From contig DOTG01000011.1 in assembly GCA_003512955.1 (NCBI GenBank), positions 37,878-101,877 of the forward strand: 64,000 nt of DNA, read 5' to 3'. The translations under genes were made by a program, and so were the position numbers. Below, one piece after another: positions 35,291 to 43,133 of this stretch. Under the pieces are notes generated by a model. The model was not told the DNA's origin. It saw only the letters and a program-made list of their open reading frames with translations, and did not search any database. Numbering within the stretch: position 1 is the first letter of the stretch; every line of letters begins with the position of its first letter. The DNA comes from Marinilabiliales bacterium (lineage in GTDB: Bacteria; Bacteroidota; Bacteroidia; Bacteroidales; SZUA-534).

Positions 35291-37903
35291 TTATTCGGTT
35301 TGAGGTATGTTCTCTCCATAAATTACATGCACGAATCCGGTCAAGGTACGGTGCTCAACGCCCGAGATGCGTTTCTCATACACTTCGCAAACATAGTAAA
35401 AAACCCCGGGCGAAACCTTGACCTTGGTTTGCGAACTTATTGCATCCCATTCAATATGCGGGTTGGTGGTTTCAAAAATTAAATCGCCCCAGCGCGAATA
35501 CATTTTCAGGTCAATGTGGTCAATGCCATGATCAATCACATCGGCCGGAGTCATGGGGACCATCAAATCGTTGATGCCATCGGCATTTGGGGTAAATATA
35601 TTGGGCAATTCATAAAAATCGCAAATATCCACACATACATAATTTGAGAAAGGGCTCTCGTTGTAGTTCGAATCTACCGAGGTTACCCGGTAGCATCCCG
35701 AAGGGAACTTTCCGGCATAATGCCTGTAAATCAGGGTGTCGTGATTCATTACAGAATCAGTGAGGGTATAACTGGCATTGGGTCCCGTGGCTAAATAAAT
35801 ATTATATTTCAAGATTTCGCCAATGTCATCCCGGATGGTCCAGGTGAGTGTGTTGTAGAAATACTCACAATCGCTGCTAACCTTTAATTCGGGAGCCAAC
35901 GGCGGAATGGTATCAATGGGTGCGCCGCAGTTGGTATGCGACAGGTTCACAATCGGTTTTTTAATTCCCGGCAGATCGTACTGTCCATAAGAGGTGACGC
36001 GGTAACAATATTCCTGCCCGTTGACAAGGCCAGGATCTACATAAATTTCTGAGGTTGTGGTGCCAATACTATCAAACTGACCTGAAATTTCATTTTCCCT
36101 AAAAACGGTGTATTTGTAATTGGTCCAGGGGGTATTTTTGAGGAACCCCAGTGTCAACTTTTTATTCGAGCCATCAATCTTTGGAAAAATGGAGCTGGCA
36201 ATCATGGGCAACTCCGTCAGTCCGCCTGGGTTATGGATTTCAACTTTGTAATTATAGGCAAAGTCAATGGTATTCAGGTTCTGATCAAAATAGAGGGTGT
36301 CGTCCAAACCTTCGAGGGTGTCGATGGTATGATAGGTGTTTCCCCAGATTCCTTCTGCTCTTTTAATGATGTACTGATGGGGTCCCGGATATTTCAATGT
36401 ATCCAAATCCAGAGGGCGCGACCAACCAACGAAGATTTCGCCGGTTACTGCATCGTGCCGGGTAACACTTACATTGGTGATGATAGGTGTTCCCCGCACC
36501 AGTTCGGCACACATTTCATTAGAGGCCATACTTTCCAAATCATTGTCAAAGTTGGCTGTCATCATGTAACAATAATTGTATCCCTGCGGAAGTCCCATTT
36601 CATTGTTATTGTCAATATAGGTGCTGTCTTCGGGGTTCGTTATTTCTGCAATGTTTTGAAATCCAGTGTATAATGGAACACCGGTTTCGCATTTGTCAGG
36701 GACAAACCCAAAGGGACTTATACTTCGGTAAATTAAGAAACCTTTTTGGTTTTGGCAATAATAGGGTTTCCATTTCAGGTGGATGGAATTATTTGTGGGT
36801 TCCAGTTTCAAAAGTTGGGGAGGAGGCCCCATTACAGTAATCTCAACATTCAGTTGATCTACCAAACTTACCTCATCATTGTTGTCGGTAGCTTTAAAAA
36901 TTATTTGGTAAGGTTGCTCCCGGATATCTGTACATTGTGGATACCAGGTGAATAACCCTGTTACCGTTCCTTTAGCTGGTGCCGATGTAAATACGGATGG
37001 CACATCTGTAGTAAAAGTCCCTCCGGTAGCTGAAAGGGAGATGGTTTCGTCGGTACTGTCGTGCGCCACTACGGTAAATTGAACGGTATCGCCAGCCAAT
37101 ACACACATGGGAGGGATGCTGTCAATGGTTGGCGGGCGGTTATCCGATTCGTAAACCTCAATCTGCATGTCACGGGTGATACGGCCAATTTTAATCCCCT
37201 TCCGCCACTCAAAAATATAGAATGCCACATTGTAGCTTCCGGGTTCTGTAGGGCTATCCCAGATCAGGTTCCCGGTGGCTGGTTCAATAAAGATGGGGCG
37301 GTTGCTCGATGGCGGAAACGTGTAATTGGGAATGGGATCGCCATTTTCGCCGGTACATATGGTCAGTTCATACGAAAGGCTGTCTCCATCGGGATCGAAT
37401 GCTGCCGGATTGTGAATAAAGATTTGTCCTATCGCTGCCTGATCTAACGGAGGATTCATTAATATCGGTGTATTATTAAATCCTAGGGTGGGATTGATTT
37501 GTAAAATGGTTTTAATGGAAAAAACAGTTAACACCGAGTTGGGGATATTTTGAACCCCTTCGTTCCGGTTGGGGTCTTCAACAAAGATTTCAAACGTGGC
37601 AGGCCCGGCATAAGTATGTAACCCGGCATATACATTTTTTTGGTATGAATCAGACAGTTTAGTTATACCCACCCTAGGTAAAATATCCGATTTTCCATCG
37701 CCCCAATTGATTGGTAAACTAGGTCTGTCGGCTGGTAAAGTCCCATCGCTCATAGGCTTGGTATTGGTAAAGGTGGTAATGGTAAACTCAAAAGTATAAT
37801 CCGAAATCTGGCGGTAGGTGATTTCTCCAGCCCTATTGTGTGTGGCAAAAGCCATTAAAACCTGAATAAAAAATATAAATAATATGGTGGTTTTTTTAAT
37901 CAT
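35291..37903 (-). CDS. T9SS type B (gliding-associated C-terminal domain) secreted protein with fibronectin-type modules
   Basis: An 870-residue protein with a signal peptide (residues ~1-21, ending AFA) and the opening THNRAGEITYRQI typical of this Bacteroidota exoprotein group. Residues ~25-370 are cadherin/PKD-like modules (AFDPDGDSLSYEL, DGKSDILPRVG), ~370-770 are fibronectin type III-like modules (IHLKWKPYY, GFLIYRSIS, YNYKVEIHNPGG). The last ~100 residues (LPNIFTPNADGINDLM, LKMYSRWGDLIFET, WDAISSQTKVKVSPGVFYYVCEVYE) are a type B T9SS sorting domain. It lies four bases after a DUF6702-like gene and 11 bases before a TPR gene, forming a three-gene operon. Function beyond surface location is unknown. 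Confidence 0.9.
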   Translation of the reverse strand: MIKKTTILFIFFIQVLMAFATHNRAGEITYRQISDYTFEFTITTFTNTKPMSDGTLPADRPSLPINWGDGKSDILPRVGITKLSDSYQKNVYAGLHTYAGPATFEIFVEDPNRNEGVQNIPNSVLTVFSIKTILQINPTLGFNNTPILMNPPLDQAAIGQIFIHNPAAFDPDGDSLSYELTICTGENGDPIPNYTFPPSSNRPIFIEPATGNLIWDSPTEPGSYNVAFYIFEWRKGIKIGRITRDMQIEVYESDNRPPTIDSIPPMCVLAGDTVQFTVVAHDSTDETISLSATGGTFTTDVPSVFTSAPAKGTVTGLFTWYPQCTDIREQPYQIIFKATDNNDEVSLVDQLNVEITVMGPPPQLLKLEPTNNSIHLKWKPYYCQNQKGFLIYRSISPFGFVPDKCETGVPLYTGFQNIAEITNPEDSTYIDNNNEMGLPQGYNYCYMMTANFDNDLESMASNEMCAELVRGTPIITNVSVTRHDAVTGEIFVGWSRPLDLDTLKYPGPHQYIIKRAEGIWGNTYHTIDTLEGLDDTLYFDQNLNTIDFAYNYKVEIHNPGGLTELPMIASSIFPKIDGSNKKLTLGFLKNTPWTNYKYTVFRENEISGQFDSIGTTTSEIYVDPGLVNGQEYCYRVTSYGQYDLPGIKKPIVNLSHTNCGAPIDTIPPLAPELKVSSDCEYFYNTLTWTIRDDIGEILKYNIYLATGPNASYTLTDSVMNHDTLIYRHYAGKFPSGCYRVTSVDSNYNESPFSNYVCVDICDFYELPNIFTPNADGINDLMVPMTPADVIDHGIDHIDLKMYSRWGDLIFETTNPHIEWDAISSQTKVKVSPGVFYYVCEVYEKRISGVEHRTLTGFVHVIYGENIPQTE

Positions 37904-37907
37904 GCAG

Positions 37908-38396
37908 TTAGTTAATTTCCAGTTCTAAATGTAAAGTAGTATTGTTAAATTCTAATCCTTTTTGCTCTTCACCTATCTGGATGATGACCAGATTTTTTTG
38001 ATCGCTAAAATACTCGGTTAAAATACGGTTTTCAATGGTTATTTTTCCTTTTTGATAAGGAAATACCCCGCTAAAATGATACCAAACCGATAGCTCGTCT
38101 TCTTTTTTAGAACAAAATTGCAGGTCAACCGGGCTGTTTTGATGAATGATGTTGAACTGATTTTTTATATACGCAATGGCCTGCCTGGTAAGTGAATCCT
38201 GGGTTGAGTAGTTATTAAATTCAACCGCATGTTTTTTTTTTGTGAGCAGGTTGGCGTAAAAATCATCGGAAAATACCCGTACCGATAAAAAAACGGAATC
38301 GTTCCGGAGGTCGATATTTGAAACCGAAAGGTGCAACGGATGCGCCAAACCAGCCAACGAAGAAAAAAGAATCCATACGAAAAGTAGTAGCCGCAT
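37908..38396 (-). CDS. Exported DUF6702-like protein
   Basis: A 162-residue protein with a signal peptide (residues ~1-18, ending GLA). It opens HPLHLSVSNIDLRNDSVFLSVRVFSDDF, the pattern of the Bacteroidota family DUF6702, and carries a second conserved-looking stretch ending NRILTEYFSDQKNLVIIQI. The function of this family is unknown. It is first in the operon with the type B T9SS substrate. Confidence 0.7.
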   Translation of the reverse strand: MRLLLFVWILFSSLAGLAHPLHLSVSNIDLRNDSVFLSVRVFSDDFYANLLTKKKHAVEFNNYSTQDSLTRQAIAYIKNQFNIIHQNSPVDLQFCSKKEDELSVWYHFSGVFPYQKGKITIENRILTEYFSDQKNLVIIQIGEEQKGLEFNNTTLHLELEIN

Positions 38397-38682
38397 TTTT
38401 TATTTCAAAAATAATAAAAACCTAAAGTGTTTCATTAATTTATATCTATAAGATAACTATTGTATCAAACTTTTGAGCGGTAATTATTCACGATAATTCA
38501 AATTTAGATGCATTAATCCTGATTGTCTTTCGATTTTCGATTCAAATGATTATTAACTAGTTTTCAATAAGATAAGAATAACCATTCCAATTGTTTTGAA
38601 TGTTTTAAATATTTTAAAAAGGTGGAATTTTCATTTAAAGCCAAGGTGTTGAATTTTTACTGGCAAGAAAAATCAAAAATAA

Positions 38683-38715
38683 TTTGGATTGTTCAGTTTA
38701 AATGAGTTATCTTTG
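38683..38715 (+). promoter_or_regulatory. Bacteroidota-type promoter of the TetR/efflux cluster
   Basis: TTTG at 38683-38686, 21 bases, then TATCTTTG at 38708-38715 match the Bacteroidota consensus TTTG-N19-21-TAnnTTTG exactly. Transcription should begin a few bases downstream, inside the neighbouring palindrome. Confidence 0.75.
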
Positions 38716-38718
38716 TGA

Positions 38719-38730
38719 GTGAATATTCAC
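38719..38730. promoter_or_regulatory. TetR operator candidate 1
   Basis: GTGAATATTCAC is a perfect 12-bp palindrome placed directly after the -7 box and ~20 bases before the TetR start. Bound repressor would block the start site. The same core occurs at 40107-40118. Confidence 0.75.
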
Positions 38731-38749
38731 ACACATGATTTTGGTTTAT

Positions 38750-39337
38750 ATGAGTACAGAAATTACAGAAAGGCAGCAAGAGATAATAAATGTTTCGTTG
38801 GCCTTGATTGCAGAAAGCGGCATACAATCGCTTACGATAAAAAATCTTGCTAAGAAAATTGGTTTCGCTGAGTCGGCAATATATCGTCATTACGAGAATA
38901 AAATTCAAATATTATTAGCCATTCTTGATTTTTTCAAACAGAACACAGAGCATTTTTTTACGAATCAATTAAATTCAAACGACAATGCACTGATTAAAAT
39001 TGAAAATTTATTTACAAATCATTTCAAAAAATTTTCAACTACACCATCCTTAGTTTCTGTTATTTTTTCTGAAGAGATTTTTCGCAACGAGGTGGAGCTG
39101 ACTGAAAAAGTTAAGGAAATAATGAATAAAAACATTGCTAGTTTAAAAATGATTATTGAAAGCGGACAAGGAGACGGAGAAATACGTGCTGATATTGAAG
39201 CTTCCCATTTATCAGTAATGATTATGGGCTCGTTAAGAATGTTTGTAAAGCAATGGCACATGTCCGGTTATGAGTTCAACTTAATAGAAAAAGGATCGGA
39301 GTTTATCAACTCTATAAAAATATTGCTTAAAAACTAA
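38750..39337 (+). CDS. TetR/AcrR family transcriptional regulator (first of three)
   Basis: A 195-residue regulator. The N-terminal helix-turn-helix reads IINVSLALIAESGIQSLTIKNLAKKIGFAESAIYRHYENKIQILLAIL (residues ~10-57), the standard TetR DNA-binding domain, followed by an all-helical ligand domain. The frame also opens at 38735, but ATG at 38750 gives the usual spacing before the HTH. It sits behind a palindrome-bearing promoter, so it is probably autorepressed and controls the downstream cupin, membrane and efflux genes. The ligand is unknown. Confidence 0.9.
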   Translation: MSTEITERQQEIINVSLALIAESGIQSLTIKNLAKKIGFAESAIYRHYENKIQILLAILDFFKQNTEHFFTNQLNSNDNALIKIENLFTNHFKKFSTTPSLVSVIFSEEIFRNEVELTEKVKEIMNKNIASLKMIIESGQGDGEIRADIEASHLSVMIMGSLRMFVKQWHMSGYEFNLIEKGSEFINSIKILLKN

Positions 39338-39348
39338 AATTAGAAACT

Positions 39349-39687
39349 ATGAAAATAAATGTTGTTAAAGAAACACCGATTGTTGAAACTCCGCATAAAC
39401 TGGATGTTCGCAAATTATATGATAATGATTCAGCTCAGGCGATGCACATAACCCTGCAACCGGGAGAGGCCCTAAAACCACATATTACCCCTGTGGATGT
39501 ATTTTTTTACATATTAGAAGGGTCGCCTGAAGTATTAGTTGGTGACGAAAAGGTTCAAGTGCAAGCCGATTGTTTGGTTGAAAGCCCAAAGAACATCATA
39601 CACTGTCTGTACAATAATTCAAATGCATTAGCTCGTATTCTGGTTGTTAAAGCACCCAAACCCACAACGCAAACTAAATTATTATGA
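39349..39687 (+). CDS. Small cupin-domain protein
   Basis: A 112-residue single cupin barrel. MHITLQPGEALKPHITPVDVFFYILEGSPEVLVGDEKVQV corresponds to cupin motif 1 with His and the G(X)5HXH-like part reduced to one clear His. SPKNIIHCLYNNSNALARILVVKAP is motif 2. Such proteins may bind metal and a small ligand; enzymatic activity is uncertain because the metal-ligand set looks incomplete. It follows the TetR gene after 11 bases and overlaps the next gene by four bases. Confidence 0.8.
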   Translation: MKINVVKETPIVETPHKLDVRKLYDNDSAQAMHITLQPGEALKPHITPVDVFFYILEGSPEVLVGDEKVQVQADCLVESPKNIIHCLYNNSNALARILVVKAPKPTTQTKLL

Positions 39688-40085
39688 AACTGAAAACGGT
39701 ATTTCGTTATGCGACAGCTGCAATAATTGCGGCTTTCGGATTGCTAACTCTATTTTTAAGCAGTTCGGTAGTATTTGACTTATTCGGCATAAGGGCAAAA
39801 GAAGGCAATTATGTGCTTATTGTAGTGGTGGCAAATCTTATTAGCAGCCTACTTTACCTGTCAGTAGCTTATGGGATTGTTGCAAATAAAACTTGGACAA
39901 CTAAAGTTTTAAGTAGCTCTGTTTTAGTACTCTTAATAGCTTTTGCGGGGCTTTTTGTACATATTAATAGCGGTGGTATATATGAAACTAAAACAATTGG
40001 GGCAATGATTTTCAGGATTTCCTTAACCCTATTATTTGTAGCAGCTTCTTTTCTACTCAATAAGAGAAAGCAGATTGAAAGATAA
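39684..40085 (+). CDS. Small integral membrane protein, four predicted transmembrane segments
   Basis: A 133-residue hydrophobic protein with four segments: about 8-30, 42-64, 72-92 and 103-124. It ends in a positive tail (NKRKQIER). No family was recognised. The ATGA overlap with the cupin stop codon suggests coupled translation, and its place between two TetR genes suggests it belongs to the same response. Confidence 0.7.
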   Translation: MKLKTVFRYATAAIIAAFGLLTLFLSSSVVFDLFGIRAKEGNYVLIVVVANLISSLLYLSVAYGIVANKTWTTKVLSSSVLVLLIAFAGLFVHINSGGIYETKTIGAMIFRISLTLLFVAASFLLNKRKQIER

Positions 40086-40103
40086 AAAAATTTAAAAATA
40101 AAG

Positions 40104-40121
40104 TTAGTGAATATTCACTAA
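40104..40121. promoter_or_regulatory. TetR operator candidate 2
   Basis: TTAGTGAATATTCACTAA is a perfect 18-bp palindrome sharing the 12-bp core of the site at 38719. It lies 17 bases before the second TetR gene. No clear TTTG/TAnnTTTG promoter is visible next to it, so it may control an internal promoter of unusual sequence. Confidence 0.75.
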
Positions 40122-40138
40122 TTAAAAGGCATTAAATC

Positions 40139-40702
40139 ATGGAGCCAACCCGTACCTTAATTATTGACAAAGCTGCCCGAATTATTATGAATTCGGGATT
40201 AGAAGCCTTAACCATACCCAATCTTGAAAAAGAGGTGGGTGTAGGTAAGAATCAGCTTAATAATCATCTTACAAAAGATGATGATATTCTTTTAGTGCTT
40301 CTGGTTTGCTTTGAAACCGAACTAAATTCTATTGTTCAGGAAATCACCAACAAAGGTATTGTACCTGAAACCGAACTTCAATTACTATTTAAAAGGTTGT
40401 ACGCTTTGTTCCTGCTTAAACCCTATTATCTGTCAATCATTTTTGATAAAAACCTTGCAGAAAGAGATGATGCAATTAAAATTTCAATTCAACGAATAAT
40501 AAATATTGCGGAAACATATCTCTCAACAATAATAGAAGCCGGGAAAACAGCCCATACTTTTAAAACAAAAGTGTCAACCAAATTATTGGTCAACAAAATT
40601 TTATCAAGATTCCGGATTTTTATGAAAGATGAACAGCTTGTTCATGAAATGATACTTGAATTAAAAAACTTAAAAAATCAGAACAATGAAGAAGGCAATT
40701 AA
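40139..40702 (+). CDS. TetR/AcrR-like regulator (second of three)
   Basis: A 187-residue protein with a TetR-type N-terminus (IIDKAARIIMNSGLEALTIPNLEKEVGVGKNQLNNHLTKDDDILLVLL) and a helical C-terminal domain. The recognition helix (KNQLNNHLTKDDD) departs from the usual xxYxHFxxKxxL form (Asn-His in place of Tyr-Phe), so its DNA site may differ. It overlaps the TolC gene by 17 bases, tying it to the efflux operon. Confidence 0.8.
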   Translation: MEPTRTLIIDKAARIIMNSGLEALTIPNLEKEVGVGKNQLNNHLTKDDDILLVLLVCFETELNSIVQEITNKGIVPETELQLLFKRLYALFLLKPYYLSIIFDKNLAERDDAIKISIQRIINIAETYLSTIIEAGKTAHTFKTKVSTKLLVNKILSRFRIFMKDEQLVHEMILELKNLKNQNNEEGN

Positions 40703-42050
40703 AAATCTGCGTAAAATATTTTGGAACGCAAATGGAGTAAAAAAACCGGTAGTTTTGCTGGTTGTTTTGGCTGCTTCTCTTTATGGACAGGCTCAGCCAT
40801 GGTCGCTAAAGCAGTGCATTGATACTGCACAGGTGCATAATAAAAACCTGCAAATGGGTAGGAACAATATGCTTCTGGGCGAAGAAAAGATGCACGAAGC
40901 CCAAGCTTATTTAATACCGAAGGTGACTATTGGCGCCGATTACAAGTATTATTTTGAATTGCCTTACCAGTTGATGCCCATGACAACCTTTAATCCCACT
41001 GCCCCGGAAGGAGAATTTAAGGAAGCTCAGTTTGGGGTACCTCACAATATCAATGCAACTATTCAATTTGTAATGCCCTTATACAATCCACAGGTTTATG
41101 GAGCCATACAAACTACAAAAATTGCAGCGGAACTAAGTGAACTTCAATACAAAAAGTCGGAGGAACAAGTGTATTTTGAAATCTCAAATCTGTATTACAA
41201 TGCCCAGATTTTGAAGCACCAGCAGGCTTTTATCGATAGCAATTTGACAAATACAAAACTGCTTCTCGAAAACCTGCAATTGCTTTATAATCAACAAATT
41301 ATAAAGAAAAGTGATGTTACCAAAGTTGAGTTGCAAAAAGAACAATTACTGACACAACGGAATAGGGTAACCAACAGTTATAATCAGGTGGTAAATGCCT
41401 TAAAATTTTCGATGGGAATTCCGTTCAACCAAAATATAGCTATTGAGCCGCAGATAGAAAACCTCAGTATTCCGGATTATCAAAATTTGGAGACTGTTGA
41501 CATGCAATTGGCGAGTACTCAAAATAGACTTATTGGCAGCGAATTGAGTACACTCAAACATTCCAGACTACCTTCAGTTTCGATACTTGGGAATTACAGT
41601 CAGGTAGGTTTTGGATATACTGATGCCTCCAATGATTTTTTAAAGTTTTTTCCGGTAAGTTTTACGGGGGTTCAGATTTCGTACCCGCTTTTCAATGGAA
41701 CAGTAACCAGCCGGAAAATCAATCAAAAGAAAATTGAATTTCAAAATAGCGAATTGCAAGTTGCGTTGGTTAATGAACAAAACAGTATGCTCTCGGAAAA
41801 TGCAAAGCAACAAAGGTTCGTAACCCAACAAACCATTAAAAACACCTTAGAGCAAATAAATTTGGCAACCACGGTTTATGAGCAAATGTTGTTACAGCAA
41901 AAACAGGGAACCGTAAGCCTTACCGAAGTTTTGCTTGCCGACAATGCATTACGCGAGGCTCAACAAAGCTATTTATCAGCCATTGTTGAATACCTGAAAG
42001 CCGATTTGGAATTAAAAAAGTTGACAGGAAATATCTCACTCAGAAATTAA
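40686..42050 (+). CDS. TolC-family outer-membrane efflux channel
   Basis: A 454-residue outer-membrane factor with a signal peptide (ending ASLYGQAQ), then WSLKQCIDTAQVHNKNLQMG, the standard start of a TolC barrel. Two long helical repeats carry typical NxxL/ALREAQQSYLSAIVEYLKADLELKKLTG ends. It would form the exit duct for the RND pump whose adaptor and permease follow 22 and 1083 bases downstream. The start overlaps the TetR gene. Confidence 0.9.
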   Translation: MKKAIKNLRKIFWNANGVKKPVVLLVVLAASLYGQAQPWSLKQCIDTAQVHNKNLQMGRNNMLLGEEKMHEAQAYLIPKVTIGADYKYYFELPYQLMPMTTFNPTAPEGEFKEAQFGVPHNINATIQFVMPLYNPQVYGAIQTTKIAAELSELQYKKSEEQVYFEISNLYYNAQILKHQQAFIDSNLTNTKLLLENLQLLYNQQIIKKSDVTKVELQKEQLLTQRNRVTNSYNQVVNALKFSMGIPFNQNIAIEPQIENLSIPDYQNLETVDMQLASTQNRLIGSELSTLKHSRLPSVSILGNYSQVGFGYTDASNDFLKFFPVSFTGVQISYPLFNGTVTSRKINQKKIEFQNSELQVALVNEQNSMLSENAKQQRFVTQQTIKNTLEQINLATTVYEQMLLQQKQGTVSLTEVLLADNALREAQQSYLSAIVEYLKADLELKKLTGNISLRN

Positions 42051-42072
42051 ACATAAAATAAAATTAAGAGCG

Positions 42073-43128
42073 ATGAAAAAATCAATAATTTATACAGTTG
42101 TAGCTTTGGCATTAATAGCCATAACGGTATTTCAACTTACGAAAAATAAGGAAACTACGGTTAGCAGGGTTTATCAATACGATAAGGAGCAAGCAATTAA
42201 TGTACAGGCTATTACCTTGAAGCTTGAACGAGTTGAAAACGATATTACCTACACAGGTACATTTGAACCCAACAAAGAAACTAAAATAAGTGCGGAGATT
42301 CAGGGAAAAATCAATTCAGTAAGGGTTGATTTAGGAAGCTCTGTAAAAAAGGGTCAGGCTTTGGTTCAATTAGACAACACACTGCTGAAACTGCAATTGC
42401 AAACTGTTGAAATTCAAATTGAGGGATTAGAAAATGATGTGAAAAGATACACTGTACTTGCTAATGCCGATGCCATTCAGGGTGTTCAGTTGGAAAAGAC
42501 CATTTTAGGTTTAAAATCGGCAAAAGTGCAGGAAGCCACGTTGCTTGAACAAATAAATAAAACAACTATTGTAGCGCCTTTTAGCGGAATCGTTACTGCA
42601 AAACTAACCGAAGAGGGAGCTTTTGCTGCACCCGGAATTCCTTTGCTGCAACTTACTGATATTTCGCTTTTGAAGTTTACTGTGAATGTTCCGGAACAAG
42701 AGTTAAACCAGTTCGGGTTCGGAGACTCTTATGAGCTTACTTCAGATGCATATCCTGAAATAGAATTAATGGGAAAAGTGGCAATGACAGGCAGCAAAGC
42801 CAACATGGGAAATAGCTTTCCTGTACAATTCTCGGTGAACAATACCCCTGATTTAAAAATCAAATCAGGCATGTTCGGAAAAGTACAACTAAAAAACAAT
42901 CAGCAAGGAGGGCATATTATTATCCCTGCTTCTTCAGTTGTTGGAACAAACATTCAGCCCCAGGTTTATACAATAAAAAATGGTAAAGCCATGTTGCAAA
43001 ATATCATCATTTCTAAACGATTTCAAAACAAGATATTGGTATCTAGCGGTTTAGTTGAAGGCGATGTACTAATTACCAACGGATTTATTAACCTTTTCGA
43101 AGGTGCAAATGTGTCAATTAGCAATTAA
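42073..43128 (+). CDS. RND efflux periplasmic adaptor (membrane fusion protein)
   Basis: A 351-residue adaptor with an N-terminal membrane anchor (residues ~4-22; no lipobox Cys) and a lipoyl/barrel-sandwich part (GTFEPNKETKISAEIQGKINSVRVDLGSSVKKGQALVQLD at ~62-101, with its partner half TTIVAPFSGIVTAKLTEEGAFAAPGIPLLQLTD). A helical hairpin lies between the halves, and beta-barrel and membrane-proximal domains follow. It links the TolC-like channel and the RND permease, five bases before the permease start. Confidence 0.9.
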   Translation: MKKSIIYTVVALALIAITVFQLTKNKETTVSRVYQYDKEQAINVQAITLKLERVENDITYTGTFEPNKETKISAEIQGKINSVRVDLGSSVKKGQALVQLDNTLLKLQLQTVEIQIEGLENDVKRYTVLANADAIQGVQLEKTILGLKSAKVQEATLLEQINKTTIVAPFSGIVTAKLTEEGAFAAPGIPLLQLTDISLLKFTVNVPEQELNQFGFGDSYELTSDAYPEIELMGKVAMTGSKANMGNSFPVQFSVNNTPDLKIKSGMFGKVQLKNNQQGGHIIIPASSVVGTNIQPQVYTIKNGKAMLQNIIISKRFQNKILVSSGLVEGDVLITNGFINLFEGANVSISN

Positions 43129-43133
43129 AAATC

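Larger units (their letters stand above)
38397..38749. other. Divergent promoter region between the T9SS operon and the TetR/efflux cluster
   Basis: An AT-rich spacer of about 350 bp with no coding frame. It drives the minus-strand DUF6702 operon to the left and the TetR/efflux cluster to the right; a well-formed rightward promoter and operator occupy its last 70 bases. Confidence 0.6.
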
